From Natrinema altunense (lineage in GTDB: Archaea; Halobacteriota; Halobacteria; Halobacteriales; Natrialbaceae): a stretch of 64,000 nucleotides of DNA. Under the pieces are notes generated by a model. It was not told where the DNA came from. It saw only the letters and a program-made list of their open reading frames with translations, and did no database searches. The translations under genes and the position numbers were made by a program. The DNA lies in assembly GCF_000731985.1 (NCBI RefSeq), contig NZ_JNCS01000002.1:495547-559546 (forward strand), written 5' to 3'. Position 1 is the stretch's first letter. Each line of letters opens with the position of its first letter. This document shows, piece by piece, positions 26,741 through 35,431 of this stretch.

Positions 26741-27382
26741 TCACCGTTCCTGCCGCCCCTTCGTCTGCCGATAGTCCGACGCCATCAGGTCCACGAACGC
26801 CTCGAGCCAGACCTGCGTCTGGTCGGTCGTCTGCGCCTGCGGGTCGATCATGGGGACGAGTTCGAACCCGCGGCCCCGAATCCGCGTCGCGTGGTCGGCG
26901 GGCAGCGAGAGGTCGTCGACCGGGGTCGTTGTGTACTCGATGCCGAGTTCCGTCAGCGCGCGCTCCCCGACGGGAACGAGGATTTCCGGATTGATCATCC
27001 GGATCTCGGCGTCGAGATAGGGCTCGCAGTTACCGATCTCCTCGTCGGTCGGTCGCCGATCGGGGTCGCGACAGCGGGTGAGATGCGTCAGGTAGACGTT
27101 CTCGAGGGCGGGCGTTTCGGCCGGCGAGGTCACGTCACAGAGACCGAGCCGCTCGAGTATCCGTCGCAATCCGCCGTCGCCGTCGCTGCCGCCCACCCCG
27201 GCGAACGGAACGCCCGCGTCGTCGGCGCGTGCCGTCGGCCGCTCGCCGACGAACAGGAAGTCAGCGTCGACGTCGCCGTAGCCGTGGACGACCCGGCTGC
27301 GCGTCTCACAGAGCGCCGGGCAGTTCTGACACTCCTCGTCCATGCCGTAGGGGTTCGCTCGAGACCGTTGATTCGCGTCCAC
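26741..27382 (-). CDS. Uracil-DNA glycosylase superfamily protein (4Fe-4S type)
   Basis: A 213-residue UDG-superfamily protein. Cysteines at about 18, 21 and 25 (ECQNCPALC) and the pair around CRDPDRRPTDEEIGNC match the iron-sulphur cluster ligands of family 4/5 enzymes. FVGERPTARADDAGVPFAGVGGSDG corresponds to motif A, with catalytic-loop residues different from classical UDG. It probably removes uracil or related bases in repair. An internal ATG at residue 14 is an alternative start. Confidence 0.82.
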   Translation of the reverse strand: MDANQRSRANPYGMDEECQNCPALCETRSRVVHGYGDVDADFLFVGERPTARADDAGVPFAGVGGSDGDGGLRRILERLGLCDVTSPAETPALENVYLTHLTRCRDPDRRPTDEEIGNCEPYLDAEIRMINPEILVPVGERALTELGIEYTTTPVDDLSLPADHATRIRGRGFELVPMIDPQAQTTDQTQVWLEAFVDLMASDYRQTKGRQER

Positions 27383-27455
27383 ACTCGTGTCTCGAGGGGC
27401 AGACGCAAAAGCGACGCGCCCCGGCGGCCGGTCGATCGGTCTCGAGGCGGTCGAT

Positions 27456-27731
27456 TCAGCGATCGAGGCCGCCGCGTTCGGTGACCTCGAGAATGAACTT
27501 CACGTTGCGGACGATCTCCTCGGGCGAGGTCTCCTCGTCCTCGTCGTAGAGGTCGCTGGTCCGATACAGGATGTTCGCGAGCTGTTTGCTCTCGCTGGTG
27601 TCGCCGCGTACGTCGTCCGCGACCTCGCGGAGCGACTCGACGCGCTCGGGATCGGGCGCGAATCCGGTGTCCGAGTCGGCGGTATCGGCCGTCGCGATTC
27701 CGCCCTCGGTGTCGTCTTGGTCGTCGCTCAT
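27456..27731 (-). CDS. Small acidic hypothetical protein cotranslated with Mrp
   Basis: A 91-residue soluble acidic protein (MSDDQDDTEGG...NVKFILEVTERGGLDR) with a disordered N-terminus and a helical C-terminal half. Its ATG overlaps the stop codon of the Mrp gene, so the two are probably translated together and may work in the same Fe-S process. No domain is recognised with confidence. Confidence 0.65.
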   Translation of the reverse strand: MSDDQDDTEGGIATADTADSDTGFAPDPERVESLREVADDVRGDTSESKQLANILYRTSDLYDEDEETSPEEIVRNVKFILEVTERGGLDR

Positions 27732-28804
27732 CGGTCCGGTGAGGTGGGCTCGCTGCGTCGGCTCTGTGAGATGGCCTGTCGGTGGACGATGCCCGTGTTA
27801 TTCGCCACGTTCTCGGTGATCGTTCGGAGGGCGTCGCTGGTCCCGTCCCCGTCTTTGAGGACCGTCGGCTTGCCGCCGTCGCCGCCCTCGCGGACGGCGG
27901 GGTCGAGTGGAATCGAACCGAGGAACGGGAGTTCGTGCTCCTCGGCGAAGGCTTCGCCGCCGCCGGAGCCGAAGATGTCGTGTTCGCCGCCACAGTCGGG
28001 ACAGGCGAACGTCGACATGTTCTCGGCGATGCCCAGCACGACCGTGTCGTGTTTGGCGAACATCTCGAGGCCCTTCCGAGCGTCGTCTAGGGCGACATCC
28101 TGTGGGGTCGTGACGATGACCGCGCCGGTGACGGGCATGGTCTGGAGCATCGTCAGCTGGGTGTCGCCGGTCCCCGGTGGCAGGTCGACCACGAGGTAAT
28201 CGAGGTGGCCCCACTCGACGTCCTCGGTCAGTTGCGTGATGACCTTGTGGACCATCGGCCCGCGCCAGATGACCGGGTCGTCCTCGCCGGTGAGAAAGGC
28301 CATGCTCATGAGCTTCACGCCGTACTTCTCGGGCGGGACGAGCGTCTCGTCCTCGGTGGCCATCGGCGGCTCGTCGGCGTCGACCATCCGCGGGACGTTC
28401 GGCCCGTAAACGTCGGCGTCGAACAGGCCAACGCGAGCACCCAGTTGGGAGAGGCCGGCCGCGAGGTTGACCGCGACGGTCGACTTGCCGACGCCGCCCT
28501 TCCCGGAGGCGACGGCGATGACGTTCTTGACGTTCGGCAGTACCTGGTCCTCGGCGGTGAGATCGTCGCGATCGGGCACGCTCGCGGTGAGATCGGGCTC
28601 GAGGCCTGCGTCGGTGAGAACCTCGCGAACCGCGGCGGCGATATCGCTCTCGCTGGGGGAGTACGGGGCCCCCAACGCGAGATCGACATCGACCTGCTCG
28701 CCGTCGATGTCGATCTCGTTGACGAGCCCGAGCGAAACGATATCGTCGCCGAGTTCCGGATCCTCGACCGTCCGGAGCCGGTCGCGAACGGCGGTTTCGT
28801 CCAT
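27728..28804 (-). CDS. Mrp/NBP35-type Fe-S cluster carrier ATPase
   Basis: A 358-residue P-loop protein with an N-terminal MIP18/DUF59 domain (about 1-85; VEDPELGDDIVSLGLV) and a deviant Walker A ATPase SGKGGVGKSTVAVNLAAGL. It continues with FDADVYGPNVPRM, VDLPPGTGDTQLT and the CPDC motif (FACPDCGGEHDIFG) that binds a bridging 4Fe-4S cluster in a homodimer. It assembles and delivers Fe-S clusters in the cytoplasm. The ATG before DETAVRDRL is preferred over an upstream in-frame start. Confidence 0.92.
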   Translation of the reverse strand: MDETAVRDRLRTVEDPELGDDIVSLGLVNEIDIDGEQVDVDLALGAPYSPSESDIAAAVREVLTDAGLEPDLTASVPDRDDLTAEDQVLPNVKNVIAVASGKGGVGKSTVAVNLAAGLSQLGARVGLFDADVYGPNVPRMVDADEPPMATEDETLVPPEKYGVKLMSMAFLTGEDDPVIWRGPMVHKVITQLTEDVEWGHLDYLVVDLPPGTGDTQLTMLQTMPVTGAVIVTTPQDVALDDARKGLEMFAKHDTVVLGIAENMSTFACPDCGGEHDIFGSGGGEAFAEEHELPFLGSIPLDPAVREGGDGGKPTVLKDGDGTSDALRTITENVANNTGIVHRQAISQSRRSEPTSPDR

Positions 28805-28900
28805 GTCACTAGCTACTTGCCAGCGTCGAAAAGGGTTGTGTTCGGTCAACGGAACCGCGTCTCGCGTCGACCCCTGATAATCGGTCCCGCTGGGGACGAA

Positions 28901-29842
28901 TTACACCGGTGCGACGTACCCGTCGATGTCGGCCTCGTGATCGAAGTACGGGTCGTAGAAGTCGAAGTGGCGGTACTTCCCCGTATATTTGTACTTGCCG
29001 TGTCCGAGGACGCGGTAGGGTTCGGGTGGTTCCAGCCCCATGCCGATGAAACAGTCCCTGATCTGGCAGACCAGATTGTGGCCGACGTGATAGCGGAACC
29101 GATCCCGGTCGTAGTTCGTCGGCACGATCTCGAGACGGGCACCGGGGTCGCGATCGAACGGATCGTCCCCTCGGATCGTCCGATCCTCGTTCGTGTCCTC
29201 GTAATACATGGTGTCGATTCCTGACACTCCCTCGATCGTGAGTGCAACGCCAGCGCCATCGGACTCGCCGTCACCACCAACGAGGGAGGTCGCTTTCGAG
29301 ACGAGTCCCTCACTCGTCGCCGTGGCTCCCTCCTCGAGATCCTGCTCCCCGAGGACCTCCGTCGCGGGTCGGGTGAGTTGCTTCTGTATCGCCTCGAGGT
29401 CCTCCTCGAGGTAGATCTTCTGCTTGTAGAGCAGGAACTCCTCGTTGTAGACCGCCGATGGCAACTCGAGTGGCGGAACGATATCGGATCGGTCGTGGCT
29501 GGCTGCCTGCTCGTACAGTGTCTGGAAGTACTCCGCGAACTGTGCGTCGCTGAGATCCAGCAGTGCCAGCAAGACTGCAGCGATTCGGTCCGGGTTCTCG
29601 GCTGGCGGGAGCGTGTCGTGCCCCTTCTCTCGGTAGACGTGATAGCGGGCGAATCGGCGGGCTTCAAATACAGCCTCATGTTGTTTATTTGTCCGTTTTG
29701 AAGGATCGTCGAGATATCCATCCTGTGCGTGGCCAGTTATTTCACCGTCATATCCCATCACGATTCGGTGTTCAATGCTGCTGTTATCTACTACTTCTAC
29801 ACCCAGGTCCGTCTCATCTTCACCGACAATCTTGGCATCCAT
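28901..29842 (-). CDS. eCIS-array partner protein, copy 1
   Basis: A 313-residue soluble acidic protein, the first of four paralogues each placed directly downstream of a DUF4157 gene. Shared features are an N-terminal beta-rich segment (MDAKIVGEDE...EHRIVMGYDGEI, then the H-x-x-DGY motif), RRFARYHVYREKGHDTLPPAENPDRIAAV, a variable middle, and a conserved end VCQIRDCFIGMGLEPPEPYRVLG followed by aromatic-rich sequence. No signal peptide or membrane helix is seen. By position it could be an adaptor/chaperone, an immunity protein or part of the cargo. The ATG lies 3 nt past the DUF4157 gene's stop. Confidence 0.7.
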   Translation of the reverse strand: MDAKIVGEDETDLGVEVVDNSSIEHRIVMGYDGEITGHAQDGYLDDPSKRTNKQHEAVFEARRFARYHVYREKGHDTLPPAENPDRIAAVLLALLDLSDAQFAEYFQTLYEQAASHDRSDIVPPLELPSAVYNEEFLLYKQKIYLEEDLEAIQKQLTRPATEVLGEQDLEEGATATSEGLVSKATSLVGGDGESDGAGVALTIEGVSGIDTMYYEDTNEDRTIRGDDPFDRDPGARLEIVPTNYDRDRFRYHVGHNLVCQIRDCFIGMGLEPPEPYRVLGHGKYKYTGKYRHFDFYDPYFDHEADIDGYVAPV

Positions 29843-29847
29843 CGAGA

Positions 29848-31026
29848 TCACCAGAATTTCATCGACGAGTCGTCGGTTTCCCCACCGTCCTCACGTTTTC
29901 CATCGGCATCATCATCGGCGCTGAAGAGTCGGTCTCTGATTCCACCGAAAGCGCTTTTGAGCCCTTCATTGGCAGTAGCCACGCCAGCAGTCATCACGGC
30001 AGCAGCGATGGCTGGTGCAGCCACTTGAGGGTTAGTTGCCGTCTCTTTCAGGACATCCTGAATTGCAGGTTCACTCACTGCCCGACCCAACGCGATTGTT
30101 CCAGCAACAGCACCGCCTTTCATGATGCCTTTCGCCTTCTCGCCAAACCCGCTACGGACCTCGTCCTCGAGTGCGCTCAAGTTCGACTGTGTGTCCTGAA
30201 TCTCCCGCTGATTCTGGCTAACAGTCTCTTTGAGCCCAGTGACTTCCTGAATATCCTGCTGATTCCCGTTGATCGTCTTTCTGATTTCGCCGACCTGCTG
30301 TTTGAGATCAGTTATCTCCTGAGCATTGCTAGCAGCAACTGCCTCCGCACCGGATTTGACACGCTGAATCTGCATCTCCGATCCCATTCGATTGATCGTT
30401 ACCGGCCCGTCGGCCAGCGCCTGTTGGGCCGCGTCCTCGGCTTCCCGCTCGAGTTGGGGATCAGGATCGATTGCCAACCCGCTGTCGTCTTGGGGCATCA
30501 TGCTGATATCGGCTCCAGTCTGCTGGCGGACGTGCGCTAACTCGTGGGCGAGGATGTGCTGGCCCTTCGGCGATTCGGGATCGTACTCGCCGTGATTGAA
30601 CGCGATGTGATTCCCGACAGTAAACGCCCGCGCGTTGATTTCCTCGCAGGCGTTCGCGGCGGTCGCATCGGCGTGGATCTGCACGTCGCCGAACGAATCG
30701 CCCATCCGCTCTTCCATCGCCTGCTGAATGCCGTCATCCAGCGGTTGGCCGGTCGACTGTATCACGTCTCGGACCGGATCTGGAACGCCCGCATCACCGG
30801 CCGGCTCCGTGGCAGCGGCGGCTTTCTCACTTCGGAGTACGGACCGCTTGTTCTGTCGTTCGATATCGTTGGGAACGGCCTCGGGACGGGCGGCCTGGCG
30901 CTCGCGGAACGCCTCGGCCGCGTTCGGATCCCGCATGTCCTCGACGGTCATCCCCTCCTCGAGTAATGTCAATATATTCTTCAGTTCGGCGTATTGATCG
31001 AACCCTCGAGTGGTTGACTGAATCAC
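29848..31026 (-). CDS. DUF4157/eCIS_core protein, copy 1 (coiled-coil type)
   Basis: A 392-residue protein. Residues 25-222 are the shared array block containing the DUF4157 metallopeptidase-like motif HELAH (161-165), with LEREAE (192-197) as the probable third-ligand region. DUF4157 is the core domain of effectors linked to extracellular contractile injection systems. The C-terminal part is specific: a coiled coil of about 70 residues, then a Gly/Ala-rich hydrophobic segment (KGGAVAGTIALG, AAPAIAAAVMTAGVATANEG) and an acidic tail. The N-terminal block found in copies 2 and 4 is missing, and the likely start is a GTG. Confidence 0.8.
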   Translation of the reverse strand: MIQSTTRGFDQYAELKNILTLLEEGMTVEDMRDPNAAEAFRERQAARPEAVPNDIERQNKRSVLRSEKAAAATEPAGDAGVPDPVRDVIQSTGQPLDDGIQQAMEERMGDSFGDVQIHADATAANACEEINARAFTVGNHIAFNHGEYDPESPKGQHILAHELAHVRQQTGADISMMPQDDSGLAIDPDPQLEREAEDAAQQALADGPVTINRMGSEMQIQRVKSGAEAVAASNAQEITDLKQQVGEIRKTINGNQQDIQEVTGLKETVSQNQREIQDTQSNLSALEDEVRSGFGEKAKGIMKGGAVAGTIALGRAVSEPAIQDVLKETATNPQVAAPAIAAAVMTAGVATANEGLKSAFGGIRDRLFSADDDADGKREDGGETDDSSMKFW

Positions 31027-31068
31027 AGGTATGAATGTGAACAGTTACGTCATGGATACCGCCAGCTG

Positions 31069-32013
31069 TTAGCGGAACGCTTTGGTGTTCGGATCGTGAA
31101 ATTGAGGATAGAACTCAATATTGTCGTACCGCCAGGTGGACATGAATCGCCCCATTCCGATCACCTGAAACGCTTCGGGTGGGTGGACACCCATCTCGAC
31201 GAACGAATCTCGAATCTGACAGCGCAGGTAATGATCCATGAAGGACTTGAAATACTCGAGATCCTGTGGGTCAATCGGCAGCAGCTCGATGACAGTGTCC
31301 GGGTCGCGCGCTGCCGGCTCAAGATGATCGTCGATAGCTGTCAGATTTGGCCCGTTCGGATACTTGACGTAGAGTTGGGAGGTTTCGTCGATATAGGTTG
31401 CCTCACTCAGGTCGAGATCTGCATCCTCTGCACGACCGGCGAATTCACCGGCATACTCCGCCCATGTATCGATTTCATCCGCCGAGACATCAGTGAGATC
31501 GATATCGGCGGCCGGTTGGTCGATAGCAAGACCGTACTCGTCAGCAAGTTGCCCACCAATATCCGTCTCGAAGGGATCGACCCCAAGATAGATGTTCTGA
31601 CAGAAGATACTCGGATCAGTGGCCTCCCCTGGAACAGTGATTGCAGGGGAGGTCCCGTCGCCCTCCTCATAAGCGAGTTGCTGATAGAGATCGCCGAAGT
31701 GGCGTTTGAACTCCTCAGCGCTCATCTCGTCAATCGCCTTCCGGACAGCATTAATCCGAATGGGGTTCTCAGCCGCCGGAACAGTATCGTATCCTCGTTC
31801 AGCCAAGACGAAATATTTTGCAAATCGACGGGCTTGGTTCACCCGTTCATTTTCTTCCTCTGTCCGTTCGGCTGGATTGTCAGGATACCCGTCTTGCTGG
31901 TGTGCTGTGATTTTACCATCGAAAGCCATCTCGATGACGTGTTCAGCGCCATCGTTATCCCGAAGATTCACTCCGACGAGTTCATCGCTTTCACCAGTAA
32001 TTACAGCCTTCAT
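31069..32013 (-). CDS. eCIS-array partner protein, copy 2
   Basis: A 314-residue paralogue of the array partner family: VITGESDELVGVNLRDNDGAEHVIEMAFDGKI, HQQDGYPDNPAERTEEE, RRFAKYFVLAERGYDTVPAAENPIRINAV, and the conserved C-terminus LRCQIRDSFVEMGVHPPEAFQVIGMGRFM with YPQFHDPNTKAF. Its last third is nearly identical to copy 3, while the middle (about 115-220) differs. It starts 3 nt after the stop of the DUF4157 gene, so translation is coupled. Function is unknown. Confidence 0.72.
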   Translation of the reverse strand: MKAVITGESDELVGVNLRDNDGAEHVIEMAFDGKITAHQQDGYPDNPAERTEEENERVNQARRFAKYFVLAERGYDTVPAAENPIRINAVRKAIDEMSAEEFKRHFGDLYQQLAYEEGDGTSPAITVPGEATDPSIFCQNIYLGVDPFETDIGGQLADEYGLAIDQPAADIDLTDVSADEIDTWAEYAGEFAGRAEDADLDLSEATYIDETSQLYVKYPNGPNLTAIDDHLEPAARDPDTVIELLPIDPQDLEYFKSFMDHYLRCQIRDSFVEMGVHPPEAFQVIGMGRFMSTWRYDNIEFYPQFHDPNTKAFR

Positions 32014-32016
32014 GAA

Positions 32017-33468
32017 TTACACCTGACCTCCTTGGCCAACACCCGTTAATTCAGATCCAGTAGATTCTCTTTCATTCTCTAGTCGTTCGATTTTGTCCTC
32101 AAGTTTCTTATATTTCTGGTGAAGATCGGCAACGGACGCAGCGTGCTCTTTCGGGAGCGTATAATCAGTTACCTGTTTAGCCACATCGCTAGCCGCCCCG
32201 CCGAGGAGTTCGCCGCCAAGTGTCTGGCCGACCTGGTAGCCAGTGGCAGCGCCTGCACCGGTCCCAATTGGCCCGGCGAGACTCCCCACGGCTCCCCCGA
32301 GAAGGGCACCGAGACTGCCACCGCCGACCGTTCCGATGAGTTTACCCCCAGCACCGGCCAGCGAGCCGATCGAACCCCGGGTCATCGTCTGGGTGAGATC
32401 GCTCCCGACCGATTTGGTATTCTCCCAGGCTTCCCTCATCGATCCAACGAACCCACTGCTCTCAGCCGCGTTGGCTGACTGCTCGAGCGATCCGCGCGCA
32501 GTACCACGCTCAGGACCAGCCGCAGTCGGATCGGAGTCGGCCTGGTCATTGACGTGGCCGCGATAGTAGTTATCGACGATCTCGAGAACCTCGTCTTTGG
32601 TGACGTACTCGGCTTCGCCTTTGGCCGCCCGCTGAATCTGCATTTCCGACCCCATCCGATTAATCGTCACCGGCCCATCAGCCAGCGCCTGTTGGGCAGC
32701 GTCGTCGGCCTCCCGCTCGAGTTGGGGATCAGGATCGATTTCCAACCTGCTGTCGTCTTGGGGCATCATGCTGATATCGGCCCCAGTCTGCTGGCGGACG
32801 TGGGCGAGTTCGTGGGCGAGGATGTGCTGTCCCGCCGGCGATTCGGGGTCGTACTCGCCGTGATTGAACGCGATGTGATTCCCCACAGTGAATGCCCGCG
32901 CGTTAATCTCCTCACAAGCTTTGGCGGCGGTCGCGTCGGCGTGAATGCGTACGTCGCCGAACGAATCACCCATCCGCTCTTCCATCGCCTGTTGGATGCC
33001 GTCATCCAGAGGCTGCCCTGTCGACTGTATCACGTCTCGGACCGGATCTGGAACGCCCGCATCACCGGCCGGCTCCGTGGCAGCGGCGGCTTTCTCACTT
33101 CGGAGTACGGACCGCTTGTTCTGTCGTTCGATATCGTCGGGAACGGCCTCGGGACGGGCGGCCTGCCGCTCACGGAACGCCTCGGCCGCGTTCGGATCCC
33201 GCATGTCCTCGACGGTCATCCCCTCCTCGATCCACTCGTGGACACGGACCGGGTTCGACGCCTCGAGTCGTTGTAACTCGAACAGCGTCTCTTCGTTCGG
33301 AATCGACATCCCGTACTGCTCTTCCGCCTCCTCGAGTGGCAGCCGCTGGAAGCAGTCCGGCGATTCCGAGGCACTGTCCGCCATTATCAGGGAGAATGTG
33401 TCGAACGGACATGCTTCCCGATCGGCACTGGAGGACTGCTCAGTTCGGCGTGCTGAACGAGGCCCCAT
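32017..33468 (-). CDS. DUF4157/eCIS_core protein, copy 2 (glycine-zipper type)
   Basis: A 483-residue protein with a poorly conserved leader (about 1-42) and the block LPLEEAEEQYGMSIPNEETLFELQRLEASNP. The shared eCIS_core block with HELAH (219-223) follows, then DEVLEIVDNYYRGHV and a long glycine-zipper region (GSLAGAGGKL, GGGSLGALLGGAVGSLAGPIGTGAGAATGY). A DLHQKYKKLEDKIERLENE coiled coil ends it. The glycine zipper suggests membrane insertion or pore formation. The start is the ATG for GPRSARR, which parallels MGFRSTR of copy 4. Confidence 0.82.
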   Translation of the reverse strand: MGPRSARRTEQSSSADREACPFDTFSLIMADSASESPDCFQRLPLEEAEEQYGMSIPNEETLFELQRLEASNPVRVHEWIEEGMTVEDMRDPNAAEAFRERQAARPEAVPDDIERQNKRSVLRSEKAAAATEPAGDAGVPDPVRDVIQSTGQPLDDGIQQAMEERMGDSFGDVRIHADATAAKACEEINARAFTVGNHIAFNHGEYDPESPAGQHILAHELAHVRQQTGADISMMPQDDSRLEIDPDPQLEREADDAAQQALADGPVTINRMGSEMQIQRAAKGEAEYVTKDEVLEIVDNYYRGHVNDQADSDPTAAGPERGTARGSLEQSANAAESSGFVGSMREAWENTKSVGSDLTQTMTRGSIGSLAGAGGKLIGTVGGGSLGALLGGAVGSLAGPIGTGAGAATGYQVGQTLGGELLGGAASDVAKQVTDYTLPKEHAASVADLHQKYKKLEDKIERLENERESTGSELTGVGQGGQV

Positions 33469-33527
33469 ATGACTGGCCGGATCACAAGTATGAATGTGAA
33501 CAGTCACGTCGTGGATTCCATCGGCTG

Positions 33528-34472
33528 TTAGTGGAACGCTTCGGCGTTGGGATTGTGGAATTCGGGATAGAAGTCGATGTAATCGTAGCCGCGGGCAGCC
33601 ATGAATCGACCCATCCCGATCACCTGAAACACCTCCGGTGGGTGGACACCCATCTCGACGAACGAATCCCGGATCTGACAGCGCAGATAATGATCCATGA
33701 AGGATTTGAAATACTCGAGGTCCTGCGGATCGATCGGAAGCAGTTCGATGATCGTGTCCGGGTCCCGCGTCGCCGGAGCGAGGTGATCGTCGACGACTGC
33801 TAACTGTGCACCGTCGGGATACTTGACGTAGAGATCCGATGTCTCGTCGATATAGGCTGTGTCGCTGAGGTCTAGTCCCGTATCGGTGGCCTGTGCCGCG
33901 AACTCACCCGAAAACTCCGCCCACGACTCGAGTTCCGACTCTGAAACGTCGGTGAGGTCGATCTCGGCAGCCGATTGCGTAACGTCGAGGCCGTGGTTCG
34001 AGGCGAGTTGTGTCCCGAGGTCGGTTTCAAGCGGATCAATTCCGAGATAGACGTTCGTGCAGTAGATACACGGGTCGGTCGCCCCTGATGGAACGGTCAT
34101 CGCAGGCGACGTTCCACTTCCCTCCTCGTACTCGAGTTGCTGGTAGAGGTCACCGAAGACCGATTCAAACTCCGCGAGGTCCATCTCGTTGATCGCTTGT
34201 CGGACGGCGTCGATTCGGACTGGATTCTCGGAAGCCGGAACAGTATCATAACCGCGTTCCACGAAGACATAATAGCGAGCGAAAGACCGTGCCTGCCGGA
34301 TACGTTCGCTTTCTTCGTCAGTTTGATTCACTGGTTTATCCGGGTACCCATCTTGGTCGTGGTGCTTGATCTCTCCGTCAAACTCCATCTCAACCACGTG
34401 CTCAACATCATCGTTATCGATAATGCTCAGACCAACACGTTCGTCATTTTCTCCTGTAATGAGTCCATCCAT
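33528..34472 (-). CDS. eCIS-array partner protein, copy 3
   Basis: A 314-residue paralogue: MDGLITGENDERVGLSIIDNDDVEHVVEMEFDGEI, HDQDGYPDKP, RSFARYYVFVERGYDTVPASENPVRIDAV, and the conserved C-terminus LRCQIRDSFVEMGVHPPEVFQVIGMGRFM. It shares with copy 2 the segment IDPQDLEYFKSFMDHYLRC almost unchanged, as well as the central VPSGATDPCIYCTNVYLGIDPLETD. It starts 6 nt after the truncated DUF4157-array gene. No export signal is seen and the function is unknown. Confidence 0.72.
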   Translation of the reverse strand: MDGLITGENDERVGLSIIDNDDVEHVVEMEFDGEIKHHDQDGYPDKPVNQTDEESERIRQARSFARYYVFVERGYDTVPASENPVRIDAVRQAINEMDLAEFESVFGDLYQQLEYEEGSGTSPAMTVPSGATDPCIYCTNVYLGIDPLETDLGTQLASNHGLDVTQSAAEIDLTDVSESELESWAEFSGEFAAQATDTGLDLSDTAYIDETSDLYVKYPDGAQLAVVDDHLAPATRDPDTIIELLPIDPQDLEYFKSFMDHYLRCQIRDSFVEMGVHPPEVFQVIGMGRFMAARGYDYIDFYPEFHNPNAEAFH

Positions 34473-34478
34473 ATTTGA

Positions 34479-35369
34479 TTATCTCCGGCTTTCGCCAACA
34501 CCCTGTGAATTGTTTTCTCCAGTCAAGGTATCATCTGATTTCTTTAGTTCCCTGACATCCTCTTCAAGTTTCTTATATTTCTGGTGAAGGTCGGCAACGG
34601 ACGCAGCGTGCTCGTCTGGAAGCGTATAATCAGTGGCCTGTTTGGCCACATCGCTAGCGGCTCCACCGAGCATTTCTCCGCCCAGCACTTCGCCGAACTG
34701 GTAACCAGTAGCAGCGCCTGCACCGGCCCCAACCGGCCCGGCGAGACTCCCAACGGCACCTCCGAGGAGGGCACCGAGACTTCCACCGCCGACCTTTCCA
34801 ACCAGTTTCCCGCCTGCACCGGCGAGCGAGCCGATCGCACCCTTTGTGAGCGCCTGCGAGAGATCACGCCCGACTGATTTGCTCTTCTCGAGAGCCTCCG
34901 TCATCGTTCTCAAGAACCCACTGCTCCCAGCCGAGGAATCAGACTGCTCGAGCGATCCGCGTGCGGTATCACGTTTGGAACCGGCCGCAGTCGGATCGGA
35001 TTCCGCCTGCTCCTCGACGTGACCGCGATAGTAGTTGTCGACGATCTCGAGAACCTCGTCTTTGGTGACGTATTCGGCATCGCCTTTGGCCGACCGCTGG
35101 ATGTGCATCGCTGAACCCATCCGGTTGATCGTCACTGGTCCGTCGGCCATCGCCTGCTGGGCAGCGTTCTCGGCTTCCCGCTCGAGTTGGGGATCAGGAT
35201 CGATTTCTAACCCGCTGTCTTCGGCCGTCTCGTCCGTTGGGCACGTCAACCACGTTCGGGCTCCCGACCCATCCGACGCAGCCGTCTCCGATCGCCCTGC
35301 GACCTGAGTGTGCGTTGTGGCACTCAAAGAGTCGGAGTCGGCCGTTGCTCGGTCTCTTTTGAGAACCAT
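34479..35369 (-). CDS. Array gene copy 3 lacking the DUF4157 HExxH half
   Basis: A 296-residue protein that joins a unique Ser/Thr-rich N-terminus (about 1-50) directly to the array sequence DSGLEIDPDPQLEREAENAAQQAMADGPVTINRMGS. It therefore keeps the end of the eCIS_core block but not HELAH or the roughly 180 residues before it. The rest matches copy 2: DEVLEIVDNYYRGHV, glycine zipper (GKLVGKVGGGSLGALLGG, then AVGSLAGPVGAGAGAATGY) and the DLHQKYKKLEEDVRELKK coiled coil. This is probably an internal deletion that left an orphan C-terminal cassette. Confidence 0.72.
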   Translation of the reverse strand: MVLKRDRATADSDSLSATTHTQVAGRSETAASDGSGARTWLTCPTDETAEDSGLEIDPDPQLEREAENAAQQAMADGPVTINRMGSAMHIQRSAKGDAEYVTKDEVLEIVDNYYRGHVEEQAESDPTAAGSKRDTARGSLEQSDSSAGSSGFLRTMTEALEKSKSVGRDLSQALTKGAIGSLAGAGGKLVGKVGGGSLGALLGGAVGSLAGPVGAGAGAATGYQFGEVLGGEMLGGAASDVAKQATDYTLPDEHAASVADLHQKYKKLEEDVRELKKSDDTLTGENNSQGVGESRR

Positions 35370-35431
35370 TGTGGAGCGTCTCCGCTTATCCTAATTTCGA
35401 CACCAGTGCCTCTATCAAAAGCTGTCTCAGA

